Below, one piece after another: positions 43,901 through 52,028 of a DNA stretch of 64,000 nucleotides. Position 1 is the stretch's first letter. Each line of letters starts with the position of its first letter. The position numbers and the translations under genes are program-made. The DNA lies in NCBI GenBank assembly GCA_048267305.1, contig JBLWXT010000015.1, positions 1 to 64,000 on the forward strand, written 5' to 3'. The DNA is from Owenweeksia sp048267305. GTDB taxonomy: Bacteria; Bacteroidota; Bacteroidia; Flavobacteriales; Schleiferiaceae. The notes below the pieces were generated by a model. The model saw only the letters and a program-made list of their open reading frames with translations, made no database searches and had not been told where the DNA came from.

Positions 43901-45369
43901 ATACCAAGTTTTACCTGGAAAACTCACTGCTGGAATCGTTTAAAGTGCCCAATATTGAAGTGGGTGATGCCAGCATATTTCCGGATACAGGCTATGTGGC
44001 CATTGAAGCCAAAGCCCACATGCGTACGCTCAACAATGCCACTATCACGGCAAACCGCACTACCAAGTACCATGAATTTTATGGAGGTGTTATAGATATT
44101 TATTCACGTCATAAATATGAAGGTTCCGCTGACTATGAATATGTGGATCAGGATGGAACACCATGGCCTATACATTTTGATAAAATAAAGGTGGATACTT
44201 CAATAACTACCATTGGCGCCACACATGTAAAACAGGAGCAGGACTTTTATATGAGTCCTTATTTTGCCTACTATGGAGGGGTGAAGCTGAGGGCTGACCG
44301 CAAGGCTCTGGAGTTTGATGGACATACCCATATCCTTACCAGTTGCCCGTCCATCTCTACTGATTGGTTTGCCTTTAAGAGTATAGTGGATCCTTCCAAT
44401 ATCATTATTGATTTACCGGAGGTTGACCCTAACGATAAAACCAAAACCCTGGCCAATGGAATTTACCTTTCGGCCGATACAGTGGGAGGCTATGCCGCAT
44501 TTTTATCTAAAAACGTAAGGCCGGCCGACAAGCAGATGTTTTTTGCCAATGGTAAATTACTGTTTGATGAGGCCACATCCAGCTATATTATCACCACAGC
44601 CGAAAAGCTTCAGGATCCTACAGCAAAAGGAAATATACTATCATTTAATAGCAATACCTGTATAATGCACGGTGATGGTGAGATGAGCCTTGGAGATGGC
44701 AGAAGCCAAATGACTATGAGCAGTTGGGGAACTATAGACTACAACCTCAATAATGACAATATGGAGATGGATATGGTGCTGGTACTGAATTTCTTCTTTA
44801 GCAGTGAAATCCAAAAGCAAATGGCTCTTCGATTTAATAAGGAAACCTTGTTGGAAGGTACTGATTTAACCAGGCCAGCCTTTAAAACTGCATTAAATGA
44901 GCTTCTTAAACCCAAGGACAGAAAAAGCTTTGTAAAAGATGTGGAAGACTATGGTGCTCCGGAAAAATTTCCAAAGGAACTTCAGGGTACTATTACTTTT
45001 TCACAGATAAAAATGAAATGGACACCTGAGGCTGTTTCTTTCCTGTCGGAAGGAAAAATAGGCATCGGAACTTTGGGTGATAATGCGGTAAACAAGAAGA
45101 TGGAAGGCTTTATGGAAATCCAGCGCAAGCGTAGGGGAGATGAAATTTACATTTACCTGGAACCCGACCGCAGTACACAGTTTTACTTGGAATACAAACG
45201 AAATATCCTCTCCATTTACACTAATGAAGATGCGGTAATGGATATCATTAAGGAAACAGATTTGAGTAAACGAAGAAACGAAGCCAAGGGGTTGCCGCCA
45301 TTTACCTATACCATTGGTACCAAGGGTAGGATGAGCAGGTTTTTACAGTACATGGAAAAGTACGAGTAA
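40963..45369 (+). CDS. Very large secreted protein of unknown function (1468 residues)
   Basis: An exported protein with a signal peptide (MNRIALILSLLLFSSGLFAQ), starting 4 bp after prmA. No family is recognised. Residues 30-135 are helical and charged; from about 150 onward the protein is dominated by beta-strand-like repeats resembling OstA/AsmA-type ladders (YKLNVAKTDFEADSVKLTTLIFLKEPLLGHFEEKL; WKMATGNYEYSFEGEPVFIFDLSDIWGYYKNDSTLIEGTKG). It has only a few Cys and no T9SS domain, ending RMSRFLQYMEKYE. It could be a periplasm-spanning beta structure; that is inference from composition. Confidence 0.75.
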   Translation: MNRIALILSLLLFSSGLFAQKMKKFTADREAYIKDLQDFLKETDIKKEVLEGFILEFKTVWESGGIDDKEAAQIYEISNNFLKKRVSGYEPWEYFLGTVMHFESNEKPELLLPWLEDLEKFSSQKPSRFIEEYIRTMYQTFKDYVLFDDGRIKWKMATGNYEYSFEGEPVFIFDLSDIWGYYKNDSTLIEGTKGIYYPKRYEFLGQGGNVYFVRAGLSEDSARVELSNYKLNVAKTDFEADSVKLTTLIFLKEPLLGHFEEKLTSQSGRGGTFPRFTSYRKDIVLKDIVPGADYTGGFSMIGSKFYGGGTDGSKATLRFSYDGRKTVQAEAARFLLRPDKVESQETEVSIYMGEDSLYHPKVTLRFIPDQKQLTIIRKNEGLGLTPFSDGYHKMDITFEVLTWKIDEPLMRMGNMNMGAESPVVFESKQYFRGQRFSALNGLALRSPLYELRDMSLAYNSREFGIKEIASYMRMDETNAHIFMMNMSLNGFVKYDLQKREAVFQDKIFEYILNNEKKRDYDVIRFVSNLSQGSNAKLSLLNNDLEIVGVSAVALSDSQKVGLFPRDHKIVVHENLNFDFDGRIAAGRFTYWGELFKFNYDQFRINMENIDSMRFKVESFRPNALGQRELKNVKTVLQGLTGELLIDDPHNKSGQKRYTEYPIFRSAKDSYVYYDKKSIHKGVYNREEFFVTLDPFEIDSLDNITTQGLKFDGNFVSAGIFPDMRQTLTVQSDYSLGFTTETPPSGLSAYNKGRFTSTIRLSNEGLRGDGRIDYLNSVATSEEFFFYPDSANGESANYEIEERTAGVENPHVLGNDIRLHWEPKNDVMYTTSKGNRFEMYDAIGMKATGTLAHSPSSLRGDALLEFLNAETRSRDYLFKNRKFTSDELAFRVRADETREWGFSMQNANGVVNFDTEKGDFYLNDPAGYFTFPDNQYICYMDYAKWLIPEKALNVQKKGSQASSKMVSIHPRQDSLQFQAGYTKFYLENSLLESFKVPNIEVGDASIFPDTGYVAIEAKAHMRTLNNATITANRTTKYHEFYGGVIDIYSRHKYEGSADYEYVDQDGTPWPIHFDKIKVDTSITTIGATHVKQEQDFYMSPYFAYYGGVKLRADRKALEFDGHTHILTSCPSISTDWFAFKSIVDPSNIIIDLPEVDPNDKTKTLANGIYLSADTVGGYAAFLSKNVRPADKQMFFANGKLLFDEATSSYIITTAEKLQDPTAKGNILSFNSNTCIMHGDGEMSLGDGRSQMTMSSWGTIDYNLNNDNMEMDMVLVLNFFFSSEIQKQMALRFNKETLLEGTDLTRPAFKTALNELLKPKDRKSFVKDVEDYGAPEKFPKELQGTITFSQIKMKWTPEAVSFLSEGKIGIGTLGDNAVNKKMEGFMEIQRKRRGDEIYIYLEPDRSTQFYLEYKRNILSIYTNEDAVMDIIKETDLSKRRNEAKGLPPFTYTIGTKGRMSRFLQYMEKYE

Positions 45370-45494
45370 CTCAATTTGTCAGGAAGCGCGTTTTACATTT
45401 TTTTTGCAGTATGGAATGGTTTTGTGTGAACAAGCCGATGCGTTTTTGCCTTATCCAGGTATTACTTAGTTAGGAGTTTTTAATTCTTATTGAT

Positions 45495-46355
45495 ATGAAG
45501 TTTCAACCAATCCCTAAGAGGAGTGGAGTCACTCCTGAAGAATTTAAAGAGGCCTTTTTGGAGCCTAATAAACCAGTAGTATTTAAGGATTTAGTCCAGG
45601 ACTGGCCCGCTACTGAAAAGTGGACTTTTGAATGGTTTAAGCGCAATTATGGAAATCTCGACATTCCCCTATGTGGAAGCGATTTCCATGATTCCGGAAA
45701 GGGCTATATGAATTTTACCCGGCAAATGAAATTTGGCGATTACCTCGATCTCATTCAGTCTCAACCTACAGATTTAAGGATGTTTGCCTATGACATTTTT
45801 AAGGTTGCTCCCGAGCTGCGTAAAGACTTTCACATGCCCAACATTATGGATGGATGGCATCCCAACTACTCCTATATGTTTTTTGGAGGGCAGGGAAGTA
45901 AGGTTAACCTGCATTACGATATCGATTGCGGAGAAACCTTTTTAACCCAATTTCAAACGCGAAAGCGGGTTGTTATTTTTCCACAAAAAAGTGGGCGCTA
46001 TCTCTATCAGGAACCTTTTACCGTAAAAAGTCTTGTAGACATTGATCACCCTGATTTCAACACTTACCCTGCACTACAACATCTGGAAGGCTATGAAACC
46101 ACTTTGGAACATGGCGAAACCATCTATATACCCGCTCAAAACTGGCACTATATAGAATACCTTGATGGCGGATTTGGGATGAGTATACGTGCTCACCATG
46201 GCATTACAAATCAAATAAAAGGACTTACCAATATTGCTCGTCATTTTGTGCTTGATAAGGGATTAAACAAACTGCTGGGTGAAAAGTGGTGTGAATGGAA
46301 AAAAGAGAGAGCATTTGAACGCGCGGAGGAAGTGCTGCACAGAAGAGTGGCCTGA
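45495..46355 (+). CDS. JmjC-like cupin domain protein
   Basis: A 286-residue soluble protein of the cupin-like (JmjC/FIH-related) group of Fe(II)/2-oxoglutarate oxygenases. The iron-binding facial triad is visible: His-x-Asp in KVNLHYDIDCGETFLTQFQTRKRVVIFPQ and the distal His in YIPAQNWHYIEYL. The N-terminal GVTPEEFKEAFLEPNKPVVFKDLVQDWPATEKWTFEWFKRNYG is typical. Such enzymes hydroxylate proteins or small molecules; the substrate is unknown. It is followed by IcmF after a promoter-like spacer. Confidence 0.88.
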   Translation: MKFQPIPKRSGVTPEEFKEAFLEPNKPVVFKDLVQDWPATEKWTFEWFKRNYGNLDIPLCGSDFHDSGKGYMNFTRQMKFGDYLDLIQSQPTDLRMFAYDIFKVAPELRKDFHMPNIMDGWHPNYSYMFFGGQGSKVNLHYDIDCGETFLTQFQTRKRVVIFPQKSGRYLYQEPFTVKSLVDIDHPDFNTYPALQHLEGYETTLEHGETIYIPAQNWHYIEYLDGGFGMSIRAHHGITNQIKGLTNIARHFVLDKGLNKLLGEKWCEWKKERAFERAEEVLHRRVA

Positions 46356-46434
46356 CAGCTGTCCTTAACTTTAATGCCCTTGTTGGGAAGTTTAGCTGCT
46401 TCATACTCTCGCTGGCTGACTGATTCCCCTTTAT

Positions 46435-46442
46435 TACCTTTG
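46435..46442 (+). promoter_or_regulatory. -7 box for the IcmF gene
   Basis: TACCTTTG matches TAnnTTTG and ends 20 bp before the ATG at 46463. No convincing -33 box was found. The short leader fits the other promoters in this window. Confidence 0.45.
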
Positions 46443-46462
46443 CCACTCTCAAAAATCAGACT

Positions 46463-49400
46463 ATGCAACAGCTAGCTCCATATACCCCTAAAAATAAAGT
46501 TAGAATAGTAACGGCCGCCTCACTTTTTGATGGGCACGATGCCGCCATAAATATCATGAGGCGCATTATTCAATCCACTGGTTGTGAGGTGATTCACCTT
46601 GGTCATGATCGCTCGGTGGAAGAAGTGGTAAACACAGCCATTCAGGAGGATGCCCAGGCCATTGCCATGACATCCTATCAGGGAGGGCACATTGAGTACT
46701 TTAAGTACATGCGCGACCTTTTGAAAGAAAAGGGTGCCGGCCATATCAAAATTTTTGGTGGTGGTGGCGGAGTAATCCTTCCGGAAGAGATTGAAGAATT
46801 ACACGCCTATGGCATTGATCGTATATATTCTCCCGATGATGGCCGTAAGATGGGCTTGCAGGGAATGATAAACGATATGGTACAGCAGGCCGATTACCCA
46901 ACAGGTAACAACATCAATGGTGAAATCGATCAGCTGGATGAAAAGTATAAGCCTGCTATTGCACGCCTTATTTCGGCTGCAGAAAACTATATGGATGACT
47001 CCAGGGAAATCCTGGACATCATCCACAAAAAGGCGGAAACCATAAAAACCCCGGTACTTGGTATTACAGGTACGGGTGGTGCAGGTAAGTCTTCTTTGGT
47101 AGATGAACTGGTGCGTAGATTCCTGATGGATTTTGAGGACAAAACCATCGCCATTGTTTCTGTGGATCCTTCAAAGAGAAAAACGGGGGGTGCCCTTTTG
47201 GGAGATCGTATTCGTATGAATGCCATCCGCAACGATAGGGTTTACATGCGCTCACTGGCTACCCGCCAAAGTAATTTGGCCCTTAGCAAACACGTAAAGG
47301 AGGCTGTGAATATTTTAAAGGCAGCCAAGTATGACCTTATCATATTAGAAACTTCCGGTATTGGCCAAAGCGATACTGAAATTATTGAGCACAGCGATGT
47401 TTCACTTTACGTGATGACGCCCGAATATGGTGCCGCTACTCAGTTGGAGAAAATCGATATGTTGGATTTTGCCGATATCATCGCACTAAACAAATTTGAC
47501 AAGCGTGGAGCCTTGGATGCCTTGCGCGATGTGAAAAAACAATATCAGCGCAACCATCAGCTTTGGGATGAAAATCCTGATACCATGCCCGTGTTTGGAA
47601 GTATTGCCAGTCAGTTTAATGATCCGGGTACCAATGCACTTTACCGTGCCTTGATGGATAAAATTGTAGAAAAAACAGGAGCCGAGGACTTAAAAAGCGA
47701 TTTCCACAGCAGTGAGGAAATGAGTGAGAAGATTTATATCATTCCACCAAATCGCACCCGCTACCTTTCGGAAATTGCCGAGAATAACCGTGCGTATGAC
47801 AAAACCGCCAGAGATCAGGCGGCTGTGGCACAAAAGCTTTACGGACTTTATCAGGCTGTTCTCACTTTCGGTGGCCCGGATTTATTGAAGGCAAGTCCGG
47901 TTTCCCCCCTTGAGGGGGGCCAGGGGGGTGACACCACTGTAATGGCACTTGTTGAAAAATTCATCGAAGTAAAAAAAGACCTCGATCCCCACAACTGGGA
48001 CATCATTACAGGCTGGGAAGCCAAGGTGAAGCTGTATAAGGATGATGTGTACACTTTTACCGTAAGGGACAAGAAGATTGAAATTAAAACCCATACAGAA
48101 TCACTGAGTCATACTCAGGTTCCAAAGGTTTCATTACCGAGATATACCGCCTGGGGCGATTTGCTTCAGTGGAATTTACAGGAAAATGTGCCTGGTGAAT
48201 TTCCATACACAGCGGGAATCTATCCTTTTAAAAGAACGGGAGAGGATCCTACGAGAATGTTTGCTGGTGAAGGTGGCCCCGAGCGTACCAACAGGCGTTT
48301 TCATTACGTGAGCCTGGATATGCCGGCTGCCCGTTTAAGCACTGCTTTTGATTCCGTTACCCTTTATGGGAATGACCCCGATCATCGCCCTGATATTTAT
48401 GGTAAAATTGGTAATTCGGGTGTAAGCATTTGCTGCCTTGATGATGCTAAAAAACTATACTCGGGCTTTGATCTTTGCGCACCAACCACATCGGTAAGTA
48501 TGACGATCAATGGCCCGGCACCTATGTTGTTGGCCTTTTTTATGAATGCCGCCATCGATCAGCAGTGTGAAATGTATATCCGTGAGAACGGATTGGAAGA
48601 TAAAGTTGAAGCCAAGCTCAGGGAAATTTACGATGATAATGGTATCGCCAGACCGAAATACCAGGGCTTGGAAGGTGAAGACGATAAGGTAGAACAAAAG
48701 CCATTGACAAATCTTTCGGTTAAAGGAGCATTACCTGCCGGAAACAATGGCCTTGGACTGATGCTTTTGGGCATTACCGGAGATCAGGTTTTGGATGCGA
48801 AAACCTATGCTGAGATTAAGGCACGTACACTGGCAACCGTTCGTGGTACAGTACAAGCAGATATTCTAAAGGAAGATCAGGCGCAAAATACCTGTATTTT
48901 TTCAACTGAATTTGCCCTAAGGCTCATGGGCGATGTGCAGGAAAGCTTTATCAATAAAAGGGTTAGAAACTTTTATTCGGTTTCCATATCCGGTTATCAC
49001 ATTGCTGAGGCAGGTGCCAACCCCATCACACAACTCGCATTTACGCTGGCCAATGGTTTCACTTACGTGGAATATTACCTGAGCCGCGGAATGGATATCA
49101 ATAAGTTCGGACCTAACCTGAGTTTCTTCTTCTCCAATGGTATTGACCCCGAATATGCGGTGATTGGCCGTGTGGCACGTAAAATTTGGGGTAAGGCCAT
49201 GAAGAACAAATATGGCGCAGATCCCAGGGCCCAAATGATGAAGTATCACATTCAAACCTCCGGTCGCTCTTTACACGCACAGGAGATTCAGTTTAACGAC
49301 ATCCGTACCACTTTACAGGCGTTGTATGCCATTTACGACAACTGTAACTCTCTGCACACTAATGCCTATGACGAGGCCATTACAACCCCTACAGAGGAAA

Positions 49401-49942
49401 GTGTGCGCAGGGCGATGGCTATTCAGCTGATTATTAATAAGGAATTAGGATTAGCTAAAAATGAAAATCCAATTCAGGGAAGCTTTATCATTGAAGAGTT
49501 GACAGACTTGGTGGAAGAGGCCGTGTTGGCTGAGTTTGATCGCATCACCGAAAGGGGTGGGGTATTGGGCGCTATGGAAACCATGTACCAACGTGGAAAA
49601 ATTCAGGAAGAAAGCCTTTATTACGAAACACTGAAGCATACCGGTGAATTCCCGATTATTGGGGTAAATACCTTTTTGAGCTCTACAGGTTCTCCTACGG
49701 TTCGCCCGGGAGAAGTAATAAGGGCCACCGAAGAGGAAAAGGAATACCAGATTGAAATGTTGGGCAATCTCCATAAAAAGGGAGAAGGCGAAACTGATAA
49801 GTGGTTGAAAAAACTACAGGAAGCTGCCATTCGCAATGACAATATGTTTGATGTGTTGATGGAAGCTGTAAAGCATTGCTCCCTCGGGCAAATCACTCAT
49901 TCGCTGTTTGAAGTGGGTGGGCAGTACCGAAGAAATATGTAA
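46463..49942 (+). CDS. icmF: Fused B12-dependent acyl-CoA mutase, IcmF type
   Basis: A 1159-residue fusion in the IcmF order: B12-binding domain (residues about 1-150; SLFDGHDAAINIMRR with cobalt-ligand His, FGGGGGVI), MeaB-like G-protein chaperone (about 190-420; Walker A GTGGAGKSS, VSVDPSKRKTGGALLGDRIRMN), then the mutase TIM-barrel domain (about 560 onward; YPFKRTGEDPTRMFAGEGGPERTNRRFHY, SISGYHIAEAGANPITQLAFTLANG). It isomerises isobutyryl-CoA/n-butyryl-CoA or similar acyl-CoAs using adenosylcobalamin. Residues about 475-490 (KASPVSPLEGGQGGDTT) are an odd linker encoded by a GC-rich palindrome. Confidence 0.93.
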   Translation: MQQLAPYTPKNKVRIVTAASLFDGHDAAINIMRRIIQSTGCEVIHLGHDRSVEEVVNTAIQEDAQAIAMTSYQGGHIEYFKYMRDLLKEKGAGHIKIFGGGGGVILPEEIEELHAYGIDRIYSPDDGRKMGLQGMINDMVQQADYPTGNNINGEIDQLDEKYKPAIARLISAAENYMDDSREILDIIHKKAETIKTPVLGITGTGGAGKSSLVDELVRRFLMDFEDKTIAIVSVDPSKRKTGGALLGDRIRMNAIRNDRVYMRSLATRQSNLALSKHVKEAVNILKAAKYDLIILETSGIGQSDTEIIEHSDVSLYVMTPEYGAATQLEKIDMLDFADIIALNKFDKRGALDALRDVKKQYQRNHQLWDENPDTMPVFGSIASQFNDPGTNALYRALMDKIVEKTGAEDLKSDFHSSEEMSEKIYIIPPNRTRYLSEIAENNRAYDKTARDQAAVAQKLYGLYQAVLTFGGPDLLKASPVSPLEGGQGGDTTVMALVEKFIEVKKDLDPHNWDIITGWEAKVKLYKDDVYTFTVRDKKIEIKTHTESLSHTQVPKVSLPRYTAWGDLLQWNLQENVPGEFPYTAGIYPFKRTGEDPTRMFAGEGGPERTNRRFHYVSLDMPAARLSTAFDSVTLYGNDPDHRPDIYGKIGNSGVSICCLDDAKKLYSGFDLCAPTTSVSMTINGPAPMLLAFFMNAAIDQQCEMYIRENGLEDKVEAKLREIYDDNGIARPKYQGLEGEDDKVEQKPLTNLSVKGALPAGNNGLGLMLLGITGDQVLDAKTYAEIKARTLATVRGTVQADILKEDQAQNTCIFSTEFALRLMGDVQESFINKRVRNFYSVSISGYHIAEAGANPITQLAFTLANGFTYVEYYLSRGMDINKFGPNLSFFFSNGIDPEYAVIGRVARKIWGKAMKNKYGADPRAQMMKYHIQTSGRSLHAQEIQFNDIRTTLQALYAIYDNCNSLHTNAYDEAITTPTEESVRRAMAIQLIINKELGLAKNENPIQGSFIIEELTDLVEEAVLAEFDRITERGGVLGAMETMYQRGKIQEESLYYETLKHTGEFPIIGVNTFLSSTGSPTVRPGEVIRATEEEKEYQIEMLGNLHKKGEGETDKWLKKLQEAAIRNDNMFDVLMEAVKHCSLGQITHSLFEVGGQYRRNM
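47904..47928 (+). repeat. GC-rich palindrome in frame inside icmF
   Basis: CCCCCC-TTGA-GGGGGG at 47904-47919 is a 6-bp perfect stem with a TTGA loop, followed by CCA and a further GGGGGG run. This motif is typical of dispersed intergenic elements in Bacteroidota. Here it encodes Pro-Leu-Glu-Gly-Gly-Gln-Gly-Gly within the linker between the G-protein and mutase domains and keeps the frame open. Confidence 0.8.
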
Positions 49943-50076
49943 ATCCTGGTTTAAGGTTGTAAAGTTCAATGTTAAAGGTTAAAAGTTGAGTAGGCTTGCA
50001 GTCAAAGACGTTTATCACCTGAGCTTTTCTTTGAGCATTAGCGGAAAGAACAGTAAGGGTATTTATTAAAACTAAG

Positions 50077-50101
50077 AAAGAGGGCTCAGGCCCTCTTTTT
50101 T
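50077..50101 (+). terminator. Rho-independent terminator of icmF
   Basis: AAAGAGGGC at 50077-50085 pairs perfectly with GCCCTCTTT at 50090-50098 around the loop TCAG, followed by more T. It lies about 135 bp after the icmF stop codon. Confidence 0.9.
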
Positions 50102-50198
50102 GATAGTTTGATTGGAATCACTCCAGAGGGGTGAAATATTAATAGCCCCGTGCTATAGCTCGGAGTTTATAGGTAACAGGCCGTGTTCATTTTTGGCG

Positions 50199-50236
50199 TG
50201 GTTTTCCACTTTCCTCAAACAGATTTGGGAAAACCA
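50199..50236. repeat. Inverted repeat between icmF and the convergent T9SS gene
   Basis: TGGTTTTCC at 50199-50207 is repeated inverted as GGAAAACCA at 50228-50236 with a 20-bp spacer. No T-tract follows on either strand. With the terminator at 50077, this is all that I see in the 332-bp gap at 49943-50274. Confidence 0.6.
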
Positions 50237-50274
50237 TGACAAAAAATAAAACTCTCTATTTTAGGATGATACCC

Positions 50275-51792
50275 TCATTTCTTACTAAAATTGCCCACAA
50301 CATTTTGTTGCTGTTCATCTCTCGCTTTTAAAAAATATGAGCCTGCACTAAGCGATTTGATATCAATCCGGTGTGTAGGCTTATCCAGGTGTATCACCAT
50401 TTTACCATTTATATCGTAAATCCAGAGTTCAACAAGTTCAGTAGTATGCTTAATGGAAATATAATCCTCAGCAGGTGATGGATAAATTGAAACGTCATTA
50501 ATCTCTTTTTCACCAAGTGAATTGGGCTGGGATACAAAACTGCTGGTATCGCTAAAGTGAGCCACAAAACCCTGATATTGATTGCCTCCATTTCTTCCGG
50601 TACCACTTAAATATACCCCGCTGCTATCAGCCGTAACGCGGGTAACAGTAGTTTGGGTAAGTCCCGGAAGATTTATTCGGGTTCTCTGCAGGCGGTTTCC
50701 GGCCGTATCGTAAACCACCAGGTCGCTGTGGAGATAGGCTGAAGCATAAAAGAGTCTACCATTGCTATAATGCAAAATATCCTGATTTTTTACCTGAGAG
50801 TTCCCGTTGTTTCTGGGTAAGCTGTCGTTCCAGTAAAATGTACCTGAAGTGTCGTAACGGCTAAGGAGGTTGGTGTTTCCATGTCTGGACAACACATAAA
50901 TAAATTTTGTGCTGTCCATCAATACATTTATCACCTCACCATAGGGAAATGAGTTTGTGCTCACAATTCTGGTGAAAGTTGTATCCCCATTGGGGCGACA
51001 AACGCCTATTATTGCTTTTCCTACGACAAGACTTTGCCCTCCTGTAGCGGTAAATCCCGATGGATTTAATGCCAAAATGGTTTTTTTGCCATTGGTAAAC
51101 ATAGGAAGTACCGTGCTCCAGCTACGCTGGTATTGCGAGTTAAACCGATGTAGTGTAGTGCTTTTTTGAGTGCCATAAGCCTTTTTACTTACGGCAAATA
51201 TGCCGGTGGGATGTGCTTTGGCAGAGAGGAAATTACTGGATCCGGTTTGAATAAAAGTGGTGTCTTTGATGAGGTTTCCATTGCTGTTGTAGTGTAGCAG
51301 TAGCGGATTGGTGTAGGGTGGTGTTTTACGTCCCGATCCTACCACTACTACATCCTGAGATTTATCTACTATCAGATTTCCAAAATCATCAGGGTTAAAG
51401 TTGCCGGGAGAATCAAAAAATCGAACCCACATTTCCGAACCTGTTGGGCCGTATTTTTTGCAGAAAATATCATTCACTCCGTTGGTGGCTTCAAAGTGGC
51501 CGCCAACATAAATATTGCCTGATGTGTCTCTTTCTAATCCCAGGGCAAAGCCAAAACTGTTGAGTGTTATTGTGTCCTGCCAAAGGATGGTGCCATTACT
51601 GTCGAGCGCTATAATACTGGCCTCCTGGTTAATTCCGGGGCTTGTAAAGCCTGCCGTAACACAGCCGTTTTTAGTGAGAACAACATCTTCAAACGCACTG
51701 CTGTTGGGGTGGATATATTGATAGTCTTGCTGGTATTGAGAAATGCCTGAAACTGAAAGGAGAATACAGGATAAAAGTATGGATAGCCGCAT
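50275..51792 (-). CDS. T9SS type A sorting domain protein with SBBP/WD-like beta-propeller repeats
   Basis: A 505-residue secreted protein with a signal peptide (LSILLSCILLSVSGISQ). The body holds repeated four-stranded units with motifs like ILWQDTITL, GNIYVGGHF and DVVVVGSGR, as in SBBP or delta-60-type beta-propellers. The C-terminal 75 residues are a sorting domain (VSIYPSPAEDYISIKHTTELVELWIYDINGKMVIHLDKPTHRIDIKSLSAGSYFLKARD). Likely exported by T9SS to the surface; ligand unknown. Convergent with icmF. Confidence 0.85.
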   Translation of the reverse strand: MRLSILLSCILLSVSGISQYQQDYQYIHPNSSAFEDVVLTKNGCVTAGFTSPGINQEASIIALDSNGTILWQDTITLNSFGFALGLERDTSGNIYVGGHFEATNGVNDIFCKKYGPTGSEMWVRFFDSPGNFNPDDFGNLIVDKSQDVVVVGSGRKTPPYTNPLLLHYNSNGNLIKDTTFIQTGSSNFLSAKAHPTGIFAVSKKAYGTQKSTTLHRFNSQYQRSWSTVLPMFTNGKKTILALNPSGFTATGGQSLVVGKAIIGVCRPNGDTTFTRIVSTNSFPYGEVINVLMDSTKFIYVLSRHGNTNLLSRYDTSGTFYWNDSLPRNNGNSQVKNQDILHYSNGRLFYASAYLHSDLVVYDTAGNRLQRTRINLPGLTQTTVTRVTADSSGVYLSGTGRNGGNQYQGFVAHFSDTSSFVSQPNSLGEKEINDVSIYPSPAEDYISIKHTTELVELWIYDINGKMVIHLDKPTHRIDIKSLSAGSYFLKARDEQQQNVVGNFSKK

Positions 51793-51925
51793 GCAAAGAA
51801 GTTTAATGTGCTAAAGTTAGGGATTAGGAGCTTAAGTGATTGTTGAAAATCAGCGGTCTATATTTTTGCGGAAGAGGGTATTGTCATTTCTTCAATGCGG
51901 GAGTATACCTCTTTTTTTTGCGCGC

Positions 51926-51968
51926 CAACCCTGCAATTTTAAAATTCATTTTTAAAATTGCAGGGTTG
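51926..51968. repeat. Perfect 19-bp inverted repeat in a divergent promoter region
   Basis: A 19-bp arm starting CAACCCTGCAATTTT (51926-51944) is repeated perfectly inverted at 51950-51968 around the 5-base loop TTCAT. It lies 134 bp from the start of the minus-strand T9SS gene and 61 bp before the SGNH gene. It is too long and too well placed between divergent starts to be an ordinary terminator. Confidence 0.9.
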
Positions 51969-52028
51969 TTTATGTGGCTTTAAACCTTCTTAAACTGATG
52001 CACTATCTTTTCCCCTCAAATTTGAAGC

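Noticed and set aside
51926..51968. Bidirectional terminator
   Set aside because: The flanking genes are divergent, so no transcript is expected to end there, and neither side has a proper T-tract.
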